This document shows, piece by piece, positions 23,485-35,004 of a stretch of 54,910 nucleotides of DNA (its first letter is position 1; each line of letters begins with the position of its first letter). The position numbers and the translations under genes were made by a program. Under the pieces are notes generated by a model. The model was given only the letters and a program-made list of their open reading frames with translations. It made no database searches and was not told the DNA's origin. Source of the stretch: Syncephalis plumigaleata (Eukaryota; Zoopagomycota; Zoopagomycetes; Zoopagales; Piptocephalidaceae); the NCBI GenBank assembly GCA_025201365.1, contig JAIXMF010000050.1, forward strand, positions 1 to 54,910. Reading direction: 5' to 3'.

Positions 23485-24952
23485 TCGAGTATTTTATAAT
23501 GCAATAAAGAAAAGAAAAGAAACCACATCAATAACATGTAATGCTTACCTAATCTTAAAAATGTTGCAAACTATAAGCAAGTATCGAATGTTTAATTAGT
23601 TTTATCATATATACACATGTACACTGTGGACAATAGAGACTAGAATTGACACGGAATAAACACGTTTATCACAGTTTGGCGTTGCACAAAAGTGAAGAGC
23701 AATACACGCATAGGAGACACTCTACATACACGATAGACTTTAATACAAGGGGAAATGCAAAAGTGTTCGTGTACGAAGAGAGAGAATGAAAGTGAAAGAG
23801 CAACTATGTCGTTCTGCTTAACTATCATAGAAACGGATACTCGCGTGTCATGATGCGTATATGATGAGAGAAAAGTCAACACGCAAACAGAGACGGAAAG
23901 AAAAGAAGAAACGAAAAGAAATAAAGCCGACGATGAATGAATGAATGAATGAATGAACGGGAGAGTGAGTGAGTGAGTGAGATGGGTGCACACACACAAT
24001 ACCATTTGACTAGCAGATGATATTGCACAAGTGATGCCATATACAATCAAGAATGACGTGTAGGCATAACGACGAGAGTGTGATATGCGCACACGGTATA
24101 AGGATACTTGGTCACAAAAGGGAACGAGATTGGTAGATTTGAATTTGAAAAAGGGAATACAATCGATGATGTAATACGTCGACTGTAACGAATAATATGT
24201 TATGATGTATAATAACAGCAACCAGTTAAAAAGAATACATACACACACGATGATAATGAGGATATACTCATACTAGCTATCATCTCATCTTATACTCATA
24301 ACATGAATGGAGATAAATGAGGATTCGATCAAAGGTGAAGAAAAGGTAGTGTGAAAGTGATAGAGGACTCCAACGCGATGGAGTGAACAAGAATAAAACA
24401 AAATAGAAGATATGTATGTGTGACCAAATGGAAAGTAAAGGAGAAGCAGGAGAAGCAGGAAAAGGAACGGGAAGATACACACAACTGCCAGCAATTGTGC
24501 AGCTGGCCGCAGCCAAGAAGGGACCTACGACCAGCGTGGGGCCAGTCCACTAGTCTTAGAAACCATTCGACTATCCTTGTCAGTCATATAAATAATAGAG
24601 GAATGAGTAGAGACTAGTGAACAGTACAACGATGGAGTCTAATAATAATATAATATAATAATAATAATATAATAACGGAAACGGAAATAGTGACATCCAA
24701 AGTTGATTTCCATAATAACAGTAAGACATACTATATATCATTTTTTTCAATGTTAATAATGAAAAGACATGAATACAGATTGTCTTTTGGTAATAGTAAC
24801 TGAATAACTGGAATAATACGATAAATCACTGTTGTATATAACAGAAATAACAACAGCTACATACAGATACGCGATTACTGAATAATCAACCCTTGCACAA
24901 CCATGACGACGATGATGACGATGACAAGAAGAACAGCATTGATTAGTCCGTA
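23485..24952. other. Intergenic with tetranucleotide microsatellites
   Basis: 1.5 kb between the convergent DnaJ and ankyrin-DIL genes. It contains (TGAA)n at about 23934-23957 and (GAGT)n at about 23963-23981, a (GCAGGAGAA)-type purine repeat near 24441-24460, and AT-only runs near 24641-24675. A 202-codon frame across the repeats on the minus strand is a repeat artefact (poly-Ser/Leu/His). No gene or RNA recognised. Confidence 0.5.
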
Positions 24953-27492
24953 TTACGTATGTTTGGGACCATCAAGTAGACTGAAGAACTCGTCGGGTAC
25001 GGACGGTGTAAAGTCCTTGCCGCCGCTGTTCTTGCCCCAGGATAGGCTCATCTCGTTGTTGGAGGGCACGGAGAAGGGCAGCATGTGAGCAGAGTCGACG
25101 AGCTCTTGAACATCATTGGGATCACCGGCTCCTTCACCGCGTGCATCACGATCTAGATCGCGTACACTACGCACGCTATTAACCGTGCATAGATCGGCGT
25201 CATCAGCTGGTGGTTGTTCTCCCGCGGGTAATGCTTGTTGCGCAGTAGCATCCGAGACTGCCTCGATGTAACGACGTACATCGCCGGTAACGCGTTTCTC
25301 GCCAATCTCATAGCGATACATACGTACGGCACGCATTAACTGCAGGGCGTTCAATTGATCTAAAGCCTTGATTGTCTCGACGTAGCCCTCTACATCACGT
25401 AGTTGCGACATACACTGTAGGAATTGTAATAGCTGGGTGACTGGTGCCAAGCGTGACAACAAAGATGTCGGCAGATGGTTGTTGCGAACCCATGCTTCCA
25501 GTTCCGACAGATTCATACGGATCTGCATGGCTTTCGAGCGACTACACAATGCACGATCCGTGAGGATACCGTTAAAGAGTTCGGAATTAATGTAGTAGAG
25601 TAGTTGCGTGGTGGCCTGGTGAATGAGCGATGGGTGAACCTCGTATGTTTGCAACACGAAGAGCGACGAGCTAAGTAGTGCTGTCACTGAACGTGGGGTC
25701 ACCGAGGCTTGCGGTGTAAAAGAACGACGGAACGATATGCGACGATTCATGCTGGCGGACGATGGACGAATGGCGTAGCTGCCGCTAATTGTCTTGGAGC
25801 GATGTAGGAAGCGTGCATTGGCTGCATTCACGCTATCGTTGGCCGATATGTGTGCGAAGGCGCCTTCATTCTTTAGGTTGAACAAGAAGCTGCGACGACT
25901 CTCGCGTTCGAACTTCAAGTCCTCCAAAGGAATTGGATCGTGCAGCAAGATGGCCGCGTGAAGCACGGCAGATAATCGAGCTTGTACGTCGCGTACCAAG
26001 AGGATATACGCCTCCTGGATAAGTTCAGACAATCGACACTGGTGGGTGACCGTGACACCGACAAGGCTGGCATCCTTCCTAAGGTAGTAGAGAAGTTGCG
26101 TGCAATTGGAGAGCCAGAAGGCAAGGAATGGCACCTCGTTCTTGCGTTCCTGGGTCATCTCGCTAATGCTGTCGATAGCGCCACCGAGTAATTCCTCAAG
26201 TAGATCGGACATGCCAAAGCTGTTGGCGTAGCGTGCCGCCAAGAAGAGCACGTTGGCTGGAGTGGCACGCTTCTCACGTGAGCAGAGCGGTTTCATGTCG
26301 CGGACCAGGATATCGATGAGCTTCTGCACGTCATTTGGCGAGAACACGAGCATTTGCGTTGGAAGACAGGTATCCCAGTCGAATTCCATTGGAACGTCGT
26401 CCTCCTCCTCTTCCTCATCGAAACCGAGCGAGTCAAGATCCATGTTTAACTCGCTGGCATTGGCTAGTGCACGTTTCAAGGCTGCTTCAGTCTCCATGAC
26501 CGACATTTCAGGATCGAATCCAATGGGCGTCGCCTCACCCTGCGTGTAATACGAGTTGTCCTCGCGCCAATTGTAGCAGTTGGGGCTGTTACCGCGTAGA
26601 CCTCCGCCGCGAGGTGACGAGAATGCCTCGATTAGCTTCTCGTTAGAGCCGCCCTCATGATTGAAACCATGCTTAACGTATTGCAACACGGTACGGCCGG
26701 TGGCAGATCGCTTATTGGTGGACGCGCCATTATCGAGCAATAGTTTAACGATACGCTCGTGATTGTTGTTAGTGGCCCACATTAGCGCACTCCAACCGAC
26801 TATAGCGTATTATCATCATTATCATCATCATTCAATAAATCAATGTTAGTAATCGTGGTGAATTTGTTACTTATATGATTGCTGAACACAAAATAGCGCA
26901 GAGACTTACATTTATCCTGAGCGTCTACATTAGCACCAGCTCGTAGTAAAGCTTTAGCCACGTCTATATAGCCAAAGCAAGCGGCGTAAATAAGTGGTGT
27001 CGTTCCATCTTCGTCTTGTGCATCTGGATCGATCCATGCTCGAGCATCGGCATTCTCGAGTAATTCGCAAACACGCTTATCGTCGCCGTTAGATGCCGCA
27101 CGCGATAGTAAACGCGACATTCTAGCGTGTTTCATGTCGTCTGACATTTCCTGATCAGCCAAGATATCCTCTTCATTAGCAAATTGATCTGGATCAACCA
27201 CACCCGGTGTACTATAGTCGATGGGCTTGATCTCGAATGTACCGGTGGTGGGACTGGTGATTTCCTCGTCTACAATACCGTCTTCATTTGAAATGGCATC
27301 GTCGCCGGAAGCTGAAGACGATGAACTGTGACCGTCTAATTCGGGCTCAGATAGGGCCAATTCGACACCCGACTCGGAATGATTGTCAGGATGATGTTGT
27401 TCATGATGATCTGCTAACATTTTGTCGCCGAATGAAGTTGCGTCCATACCAGACACAGTAGTAATGACGTCTATGGTGTTGTCAGGTGACAT
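24953..27492 (-). CDS. Ankyrin-repeat and DIL-domain protein
   Basis: Two exons, 26910-27492 and 24953-26799 (intron 110 bp), 809 aa. Residues 1-115 are acidic and Ser-rich. About three ankyrin repeats follow (residues 120-245), e.g. DEDGTTPLIYAACFGYIDVAKALLRAGAN and, across the intron, FGWSALMWATNNNHERIVKLLLDNGAS. An acidic EEEEEDD linker precedes the DIL (dilute) domain, roughly residues 300-720, recognisable from LAFWLSNCTQLLYYL, LLYYINSELFNGIL and QIRMNLSELEAWVRNNHLP. In myosin V the DIL domain is the cargo-binding tail. In fungi DIL occurs with ankyrin repeats in non-motor proteins of poorly known role, probably in vesicle trafficking or polarity. The ATG at 27492 follows a (GAGT)n leader; a longer in-frame extension translates that repeat and is unlikely. 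Confidence 0.88.
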
Positions 27493-30400
27493 ACTAGTGA
27501 GTAAGCGAGTAGGTGAGTGAGTGAGTGAGTGAGATGGTAAAATCACACTAAATCAATGAAAGTGGTAGTAATGGTAATGGTAATAGTAACGAGAGTAATA
27601 ACAGTGGCTATAATGAATGATATGTGCCTTGTGAAATATTCAATAATGGTTGAAGTTGAGACCAGACTAATTGACTGATTGATTGATTGAGTGATTGGTT
27701 GGTTGGTTGGTTGGTTCCGTTGACAAGTGACCGAGGCCGGCGGCACCGAGCTTGAACACCACTATGACTAAATATACAGCAGCTTGGTTAGTATTGGTGT
27801 TTCCAGCTATTATCAGTAGCGAGTGTATCTGCAACACAAACACAAGCAAGCTTGGCTTGGCAGGGGATCATACAACAGCAGTTCAATTGATGGGTGAACA
27901 TCGAACTACAAGTATAGCTTTATCAATAAAAAGAAAAAAGGAGCAATTACGTAAATAGCATTGATGCTGCTCCTATATAAATAGTACGCTCGATATAATT
28001 ATGGTAATAGCAATAATAGCACATATGACAAACACAAAAAGGAAGTTGGCATCTATTTTTGCGCTTGTTCCATCAATAGAAAAACTTTACGAGTGTATGC
28101 TAATGACGATAGAACATAAAATACTACGAGGTCTACTAGTTTAGTTCGTGTTTGCTGCTATTATTAACGAATAATACGAGGGAAAAAACAAAGAAACAAC
28201 AGCCCTTGCTCGTTCAACGTTACATGAAAAAGGATGAAGCAAAAAACTACACTAGTACCATGCATCATATAAGAATACTCATGTACACGATTGAATTACA
28301 ACAACGCAATAAGTAGTTGTAGTAGCCTAGCAAACACAATAAACCAAGTATTCACTCACGCATGCACGCATACACACACAAAACAGAAAACCTACCAATG
28401 CTAATGCAAGTGGCTGCAATAGACGCAAGCGTCGATGCCAGTCAGCAAATGGACGACACAAAAGTAAGAAATAGAGCGAGAGAACGAGAGATGGCGCCCT
28501 ATTCGAGGTAGTAGTAGCCGATAATCAATAGAGGAATCGAGATGATGTGCAGCAGCAAAGGACGTTAGAAGAAAGAAAAGAACTACCGTCTTTCTCTGTT
28601 AAAATATTTCTTAATCGAGAAAGGCGAGGGGCGGGCTAGGGTGGTGATGATGGTGGCAGCAATAATAGTCATTGCATAGGCACACATAGACAAATGTGTG
28701 AGTGTGGTGTGTGTGTGTCATCCATTCAAGTATTAACAGGTAGGGCACAGCCTATTCCCTCTCTCTCTCTTTCTCCCTCATTCAAGCATACATACATACA
28801 CAAGCAAGTATACACGCGCACCATGCATTGACAATGCCTACCTTTTTCTCTTTTTCCCTCTCCACAATCAAAAAGCTAATGGATTATACTAATGGCACAC
28901 TCAGTCGAGATATCATTAAATAGAATTGGCATTGACAAAATGACTTGTTGTCAAAGAGACATAAGCAGTGGAATAGCAGGTTCATCTCATTAAAGTCATT
29001 ACCCAGACTACCTTGTTTACATTGTTTGTACAATATTCCGAATGGTAAAAGTAAACAAATAATGCGTCTATGTAGCTACAGCCTTCATGATCATCACCAT
29101 CATCATTATAGAAAGTGTCATCAATAGCGGTCCATGTGTAATACGAAACAGGTCTGTGTCCCTGTGCCTCTCTCTTTTCTCTCTTCTCTCTCTTTATCCA
29201 TGCCACGAGTAGTGTGTATGCTCATTGATGGCTCAGGGATTTTACACCATTAAAGGAGATTCACTGAATACTCGTACATCCAGCAAAGTCTCCTTTTTAG
29301 CAGAGCAAGCATCTGTACAACAAATGCACACTGATAAATTCACATGTCAACAAAGAGAAGAAGCAACGCTAGCCCATAGCACTATTGCCCCTATCATCAC
29401 ATAGCATGCAATTGAATAATGATAGACGTGCACGCTATGACAGAGAGATATATCAACTCGTATTCTACCAACTATGATTACTCTGAGTAGAGAGAGCGAG
29501 AATTGACTGACCTCTGACGAGTAGTGAAACTATCCGCGTCACATTAGAAAGAAACCACCTCCCAATAGTTGCAATAAATTAATTATGACAACTCGCTTAA
29601 CACTATCATATACGCTCATATAGCATGCATAACCTTCGCTGATAGATTGTACAACTAGCATTATTCATCAATTTACTACTTACTTGAATTTGAGTGTGAT
29701 ATGTATCTGGTGGTGGCGATGTTGTAGTTATATTTGCGTGACCGCAAAAGAATCGGTCACAATAGTAGTAGTAATAGTAGTAGTAGTAGTAGTAATAATA
29801 GCTGAATACGTCTAGTAAGCAGAACTGCGGTGTAATAGCTTCTTATAGCTTGTCGATTAATAGTATTAATAGAAAGGTGAAAACGAGAGTAGCCGACTAT
29901 TCTGAACGTTGTTGTAAGTAAAAAGGCAAAGAAAACTATCGAGAAAGAGGAGCAAAATGACCTCCTTATGCACGTTGGCTGCGAGTGCGTATGGCGATAC
30001 TGTCAGCGTGAGCGTGCACGCAAAAATGAAAGCGTTAATGAAGTGAAAAATAGCAAGCCTTAAACGATGACCTATCACGCATACACACACAATGCAGACA
30101 GGCAGACAGACAGAAAGAGAGAGAGAGAGAGACACTCCTCGTAAAGTGAAAGTGGATTGATGCGCGTGTCGTGTAGAATGCGTGTCAAACCGGTCAATAA
30201 AGTGTGAGCAAATGAGTGGGTGGGTGAGCGAGTGAGTGAGTGAGTTAACACATACACACACTGCTGATAAGCAAGCACAAGTAATAATCAAGAAAAAAAA
30301 GGTCGTAATCAATCAAAGAAAGAAGAATCCTTGCTATTTAGCGTAAACAGCATGATAGTGGTTTATAAATATAGAATTCTCCTCATAACTAAAAACGCTT

Positions 30401-31032
30401 ACCATTGGGGGTAGGGCTGTTCTCTATACGTGTATGTGTATGCGTGTATCAGTTAGGCCAGTTGCTTCTCTCCGCTATGCATGACCCGTAAACGGAAGAC
30501 GGAGTTCAAGGATCGGTGTTGCAAAAACACGTGTAGCACCAACCACATTAAATGTCTCCTTGATTTCATCAATGATTCATGTACAAACATTTCGATAACA
30601 TACTAGAGTGACAACAAAGTAATCTACTAATTTAAAACCTATCATAAACATACAAAACATCAATAAAGCAGGCTTCATCAGTTTCGTTGATTATCTTCTA
30701 GTGCTAGCTTGTTTATCCTGCTGTAGTTGCTACCTGATTGTTGATGTGATATTGAATGGCTATCCTTGTAACAATAGCAACACTCAATTATACATTAGTA
30801 ATGATTCAAATGATTACAATACAACTTGTTGTAATGCAAATAACTTGTTAATGCATGTAAGTCGGTTAGTAAATTATTTGTTCTGATTAAATAGGCAATC
30901 AGCGATAGATGACATTAATATACTCTGTCTATTTTGAATGTACAATCCATTACCTATTGACAAGTTTATTAACTACATCTAATTATTTTAATATGCTAAA
31001 TAGAACATACATGTAATAGTAATGACGAGCAA
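27493..31032. other. 3.5 kb stretch with no recognisable gene
   Basis: Upstream of the ankyrin-DIL gene. (GAGT)n occurs at about 27514-27533, within 45 bp of its ATG, and again at 30226-30245. CA/GT tracts, (CT)n at about 28760-28775, GA runs and (AGT)n at 29767-29794 are also present. A 64-codon frame from the ATG at 27764 starts with a hydrophobic stretch but has no other support. No structural RNA signature was seen. Confidence 0.45.
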
Positions 31033-32379
31033 TTAAACAGCTAGCTTATTTGTTTCAGTGCCAGTGGTTTGCATAAAATTCAATGCTTTCCATCCTACAT
31101 CCATGGGTGGAAGCATTTGGCCAGTACCGCGAAATGAAACGAGCTGACGTTGCACTGTCGATGCTGACAACACTTGTCCCGATGGATTAGACTCTGGAAT
31201 ATTCAATGCTCTCTGAACAAGTGAAATGGGCGCTTGTTTGTCGAGTTCACCGTGGAAGGCAAGCACCGGCACATTTACCGATTGCATTAGTGCATCTTGC
31301 CGTGTTTGATTTATCTGTCGCAGTTCTCGATAATCCCGTAGTAGACCGGCTCGTCGTTCACTACCCCAAGCTATACATGTCTCATAGTGTTTGAACAACT
31401 CGATAGCCGATGGATAATTGGCCAGTTCATCGAATAGCGCAGAGTCCGGCATTGGCAATCGGGATCGTAAACGCGGATCGGTAAGGAATAATTTCGAGAA
31501 ATCCTTAGTGGCCGTCATACCCGCAATAATCCGATGCATCTGATAGGCACGTAGATTGGTCCATAGATCCGTGCCCAATAGCAATAGTTTAGTGAGAATA
31601 CCACCTAGCGAGAGGTTGATTGCCGGTCCCAATAGAGGCGATATCAATGTAACGGAATGAACGCGATCGGGGTAGTGAGCAGCGAAAGCGAGTGCTGCAG
31701 TAGCCGATAAATTACGGGCTACGAGATGGATCGGCTGTCGCACGCCTAAACTATCGAGGAATACCGACATCGCCTCAACTTCCGTGTCGAGTGATGGAAC
31801 CATTGTACTTCGCAGGTATCCCGGTCTACCTATCGACAATAGTGCGAAGTGAGGCAACGCTTCACTTGGTCGCAGTGAATCATCCTGATGAGTGGACGAG
31901 GATGCTTCCACCTCTTGCTGTCCGTATCTCTCAATGAAAAACGACAAATTACGAGCGAGCATAGTATTATCTTCGGATGACGTGGGACAGCAGGGTGTTT
32001 CGTCAACTTCATCGGCAATGCCCACGCTATCACCGCGCGAGTGACGCCACGCCCAAGCGAGCCACGATGCAAGCCAGCGTCCCTCGACGTAGCCACCATC
32101 GAGACATACGATAACCGGGTAGGCCATCACTTTAGCGGGGTCAGGAGCACCTTTGGAGAAATTCGGACCAGGCCGCAGGAAAGGTTGCGGAAATTCATGG
32201 CATGTATCGAATGTATACTGCACCTGGATAGCTTGGTGTCGTTGTTGCGACAACTTACTAGGCAGTGTCATGGTACGCTGATTATACGACATGAGCTGGT
32301 GGGTAAAGGCAGCATGTCGTTGCCGATGTCGAAATGACATGACAAGCTGCCTGTAGACAGAGGGAGCTTGCGTGTTCAT
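31033..32379 (-). CDS. Alpha/beta-hydrolase-fold protein, probable pseudoenzyme
   Basis: Single exon, 448 aa, ATG at 32379. The fold is recognisable. After a variable N-terminus come the first strands (YPVIVCLDGGYVEG). Then the nucleophile-elbow region HLVARNLSATAALAFAAHYPDRV occurs, where active enzymes have a G-x-S-x-G motif; here the Ser position is Asn223 and both Gly positions are changed. LISPLLGP and VPVLAFHGELD (acid Asp380 retained) follow. The position of the catalytic His in GTG-x-MLPP is Gln421. Two of three triad residues are therefore lost, without any stop or frameshift. Likely a non-catalytic relative, perhaps a binding or scaffold protein. An insertion of about 40 residues (116-170, acidic) separates the first strand from the rest. 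No organelle signal is obvious. Confidence 0.75.
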   Translation of the reverse strand: MNTQAPSVYRQLVMSFRHRQRHAAFTHQLMSYNQRTMTLPSKLSQQRHQAIQVQYTFDTCHEFPQPFLRPGPNFSKGAPDPAKVMAYPVIVCLDGGYVEGRWLASWLAWAWRHSRGDSVGIADEVDETPCCPTSSEDNTMLARNLSFFIERYGQQEVEASSSTHQDDSLRPSEALPHFALLSIGRPGYLRSTMVPSLDTEVEAMSVFLDSLGVRQPIHLVARNLSATAALAFAAHYPDRVHSVTLISPLLGPAINLSLGGILTKLLLLGTDLWTNLRAYQMHRIIAGMTATKDFSKLFLTDPRLRSRLPMPDSALFDELANYPSAIELFKHYETCIAWGSERRAGLLRDYRELRQINQTRQDALMQSVNVPVLAFHGELDKQAPISLVQRALNIPESNPSGQVLSASTVQRQLVSFRGTGQMLPPMDVGWKALNFMQTTGTETNKLAV

Positions 32380-32764
32380 ACAAAAAAGTGAAATGCTACG
32401 ACGGAGAAATGAATTGTACGTTCAAACTTGTTTTTCTTCTTTAGAATCGAATAAATTAACACAGGATATTAGTGCGTACAACTAATGTATCAATATCATA
32501 ATGAATAACAATAGTTGTTGTTAATACGTAATATCCATTCATTGTCTTGTGTAATAAATATGTATTGCTACAAGAATACCTGCAGGTTGATTATTACTAA
32601 GATGATAGGCATTCATGTTGCAATCATCGATTATAAACTGGATAAAGGTAACTAATTGTTACAAGGTGATGTTAAAAACAATACGGTTACTTTATTAGTT
32701 CTACGCTGCTTGACAGCATAGCAGATTAGCATGTATGCAGCTACACGCTTAAATAGCTAATCGA
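32380..32764. other. Intergenic between hydrolase-fold gene and enolase
   Basis: AT-rich 5' flank of the hydrolase-fold gene and 3' flank of enolase. No gene or clear element seen. Confidence 0.5.
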
Positions 32765-34155
32765 TTAGAGAGGAGAACGGAAGTGTTCGCCGGCATAGCG
32801 AGCATTGACACCGAGCTCTTCTTCAATGCGCAACAACTGGTTGTACTTGGCCAAACGTTCTGAACGGCAAGGAGCACCAGTCTTGATCTGGCCAACACCG
32901 AGACCGACAACGAGATCGGCGATGAAGGTGTCCTCGGTCTCGCCCGAACGATGGGAAACCATAGTGCCCCAGCCATCTCCACGAGCCTTGATGGTTGCCT
33001 CGATAGATTCGGTTACAGTACCGATCTGGTTCACCTTCAACAAAAGACCGTTACAGGCCTTCTTCTGGATGGCCTCTTGGATACGAGTGGGATTAGATAC
33101 GGTCAAGTCATCGCCGACCACTTGGACCTGTTGGCCAACCTTATTGGTGAAGCTAGACCAGGCGGACCAGTCATCCTGTTCGAATGGATCTTCAATCGAT
33201 ACAATGGGATAGTCGTTGACGAAGGATGCGTACAAATCGCCCAATTGTTCGCCTGTCAACCACTTGGATGGGTCAGAGTTTGAGTTCTTGAAGTCAAGAT
33301 CGTATTTCTCATCGTGGTAGAATTCGGAGGCGGCCGAATCCATACCGATCTTTACTTTATCGGTGTAGCCAGCCTTAAGAATGGCGTCCTTCAACAACTC
33401 GAGACCTTCACGGTTATCCTGGATGTTAGGTGCGAAACCACCCTCATCACCAACATTGGTGGCTAATACGAATGACGTATATATATATATGGGTTAGGGA
33501 TGGTATGAAAAAATAAAAGCAAAATATTATATCACCTACCATCTTGACCATATTTGGACTTGATCACGCTCTTCAAGGCATGGTACACTTCGCTACCGAT
33601 CTTCATGGCTTCGGTGAAGCTGGCGGCACCGGTAGGCAAGATCATGAACTCTTGCATGGCCAACTTGTTACCGGCATGCGAGCCACCGTTGATGACATTG
33701 AAGGCGGGCACTGGCAGTATAATCTTGGCATCATTGCCATAAGCCAAACGAGCAATATGACGATAGAGAGGGATGCCTTGCTGGGCAGCTCCTGCCTTGC
33801 ACACGGCCAATGAAACACCGAGAATGGCGTTAGCACCTAGCTTGCTCTTGTTCTGGGTGCCATCAAGCTTGTTCAAGAAATCGTCGACGGCTTTTTGGTT
33901 GGCCACATCAAGCTTGGCATCGATGAGCGCTGGGGCAATAATGTCCTTGACGTTATTGACCGCTTGAAGGACACCTTTGCCAAGATAGTCGGCCTTGACG
34001 CCATCGCGTAGCTCGTGCGCTTCGTGAATACCGGTGGATGCACCCGATGGCACTGCCGCACGGAATACGCCCAGGTTGGTGGTTACCTCGACTTCAACCG
34101 TAGGGTTGCCGCGCGAGTCGAATATCTGACGAGCGTGTACTTTGGAGATAGTCAT
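32765..34155 (-). CDS. ENO1: Enolase (2-phosphoglycerate dehydratase)
   Basis: Two exons, 33540-34155 and 32765-33462 (intron 77 bp), 437 aa, the normal length. Cytosolic glycolytic enzyme converting 2-phosphoglycerate to phosphoenolpyruvate. Seen are the N-terminal lid [20 protein letters not shown], the GASTG loop, [16 protein letters not shown], the Mg-binding Asp in [10 protein letters not shown], Glu/Asp in [10 protein letters not shown] and GDDLTVSNP, the catalytic Lys in [10 protein letters not shown], and the [11 protein letters not shown] signature. The splice junction at YGQD-A restores [12 protein letters not shown] exactly. The ATG at 34155 is fixed by homology. Strong C-ending codon use and a TATA box about 165 bp upstream fit a very highly expressed gene. 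Confidence 0.97.
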
Positions 34156-34922
34156 AGTGAAGGAGTAGTAGTGGTACTTTTCGTAATATGCGTCTCACCA
34201 ACGATAAACGATAGCAAGTGACCTAGTAGAGAAAGGAAAAAGAAATAGCAACAACAGCAAACGAGCGAGCGAACGAACGATAACGATAAGAAATCGGAAC
34301 CACGCGCTGACGACACCTATTTATACGAGGAGGACGGCAACCCTTCGCTACCATGACCGGATGATGGCGGAAACCCCAATATGTGTCAAACAGAAAATGG
34401 CATTGGGTGACGACACCAGTTACACGAAAAAACTGCCAACTTTTATCTAGTTATGGCAACCAGTCAGCGTTGTTATCCTTTAACTTTTACTGCTTATTAC
34501 TAAATAGATTTGCACAATTGTTAACACCATTATCGCATTGCTATTATTATTGAGTAGTTGTCATGACCCTAGCAGTTGAGGAGATGTTAATGATCGCGAT
34601 ATCATATGTTACAATAGTCTTAACAAGCTATGATGAATTGACAGGAACATTTAGTAAAGGACAATATGGATGCTTGTTTATTCAGTGCATTGTTATAATG
34701 CCATTCGAGAGTATTCAGATAGCAAGCTTCAATCAAGCAGAATGAAATGATGCCGTAGTACATGTGCTACCGAGCAACATCCTCTATGCATTGAGAAGTA
34801 TTCATCAGTTTGTACAGCTTGATGTCTCAATTGCTACTATAGTTGATTTATTCGATTAATCATCCAGTTCATAGAAAGTATTAGCATGTGTTATGGTTTA
34901 ATGATGTATAAACGCTACACTT
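34156..34922. promoter_or_regulatory. Enolase upstream region
   Basis: Includes the enolase leader and core promoter. A (CGAA)n-like run lies near 34262-34280. The distal part (about 34500-34922) is AT-rich with only a chance 60-codon frame. Confidence 0.45.
34317..34325 (-). promoter_or_regulatory. TATA box of enolase
   Basis: TATAAATAG on the minus strand, about 165 bp before the enolase ATG. It matches the eukaryotic TATA consensus, and the spacing implies a 5' leader of roughly 130 nt. Not tested experimentally here. Confidence 0.6.
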
Positions 34923-35004
34923 ATTAACAAACATAGTATGATTTATTGATACTGGTTATAATTCACCGTATTCTTGTATTATTGACACATGATCATCACA
35001 GGAA

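Noticed and set aside
23640-24248. 202-codon minus-strand frame across TGAA/GAGT repeats
   Set aside because: Composition is Ser/Leu/His/Val produced by tetranucleotide repeats; no domain, no conserved segment, and the frame is open because the repeats contain no stop in that phase.
27764-27958. 64-codon plus-strand frame with a signal-peptide-like start
   Set aside because: Short, no cysteine pattern or homology, no good promoter or poly(A) context beyond chance; kept only as a mention in the gap entry.
29866-30312. 148-codon minus-strand frame
   Set aside because: Same type of repeat artefact (THSLTHSLT, LSLSLSV) over GAGT and GA tracts.
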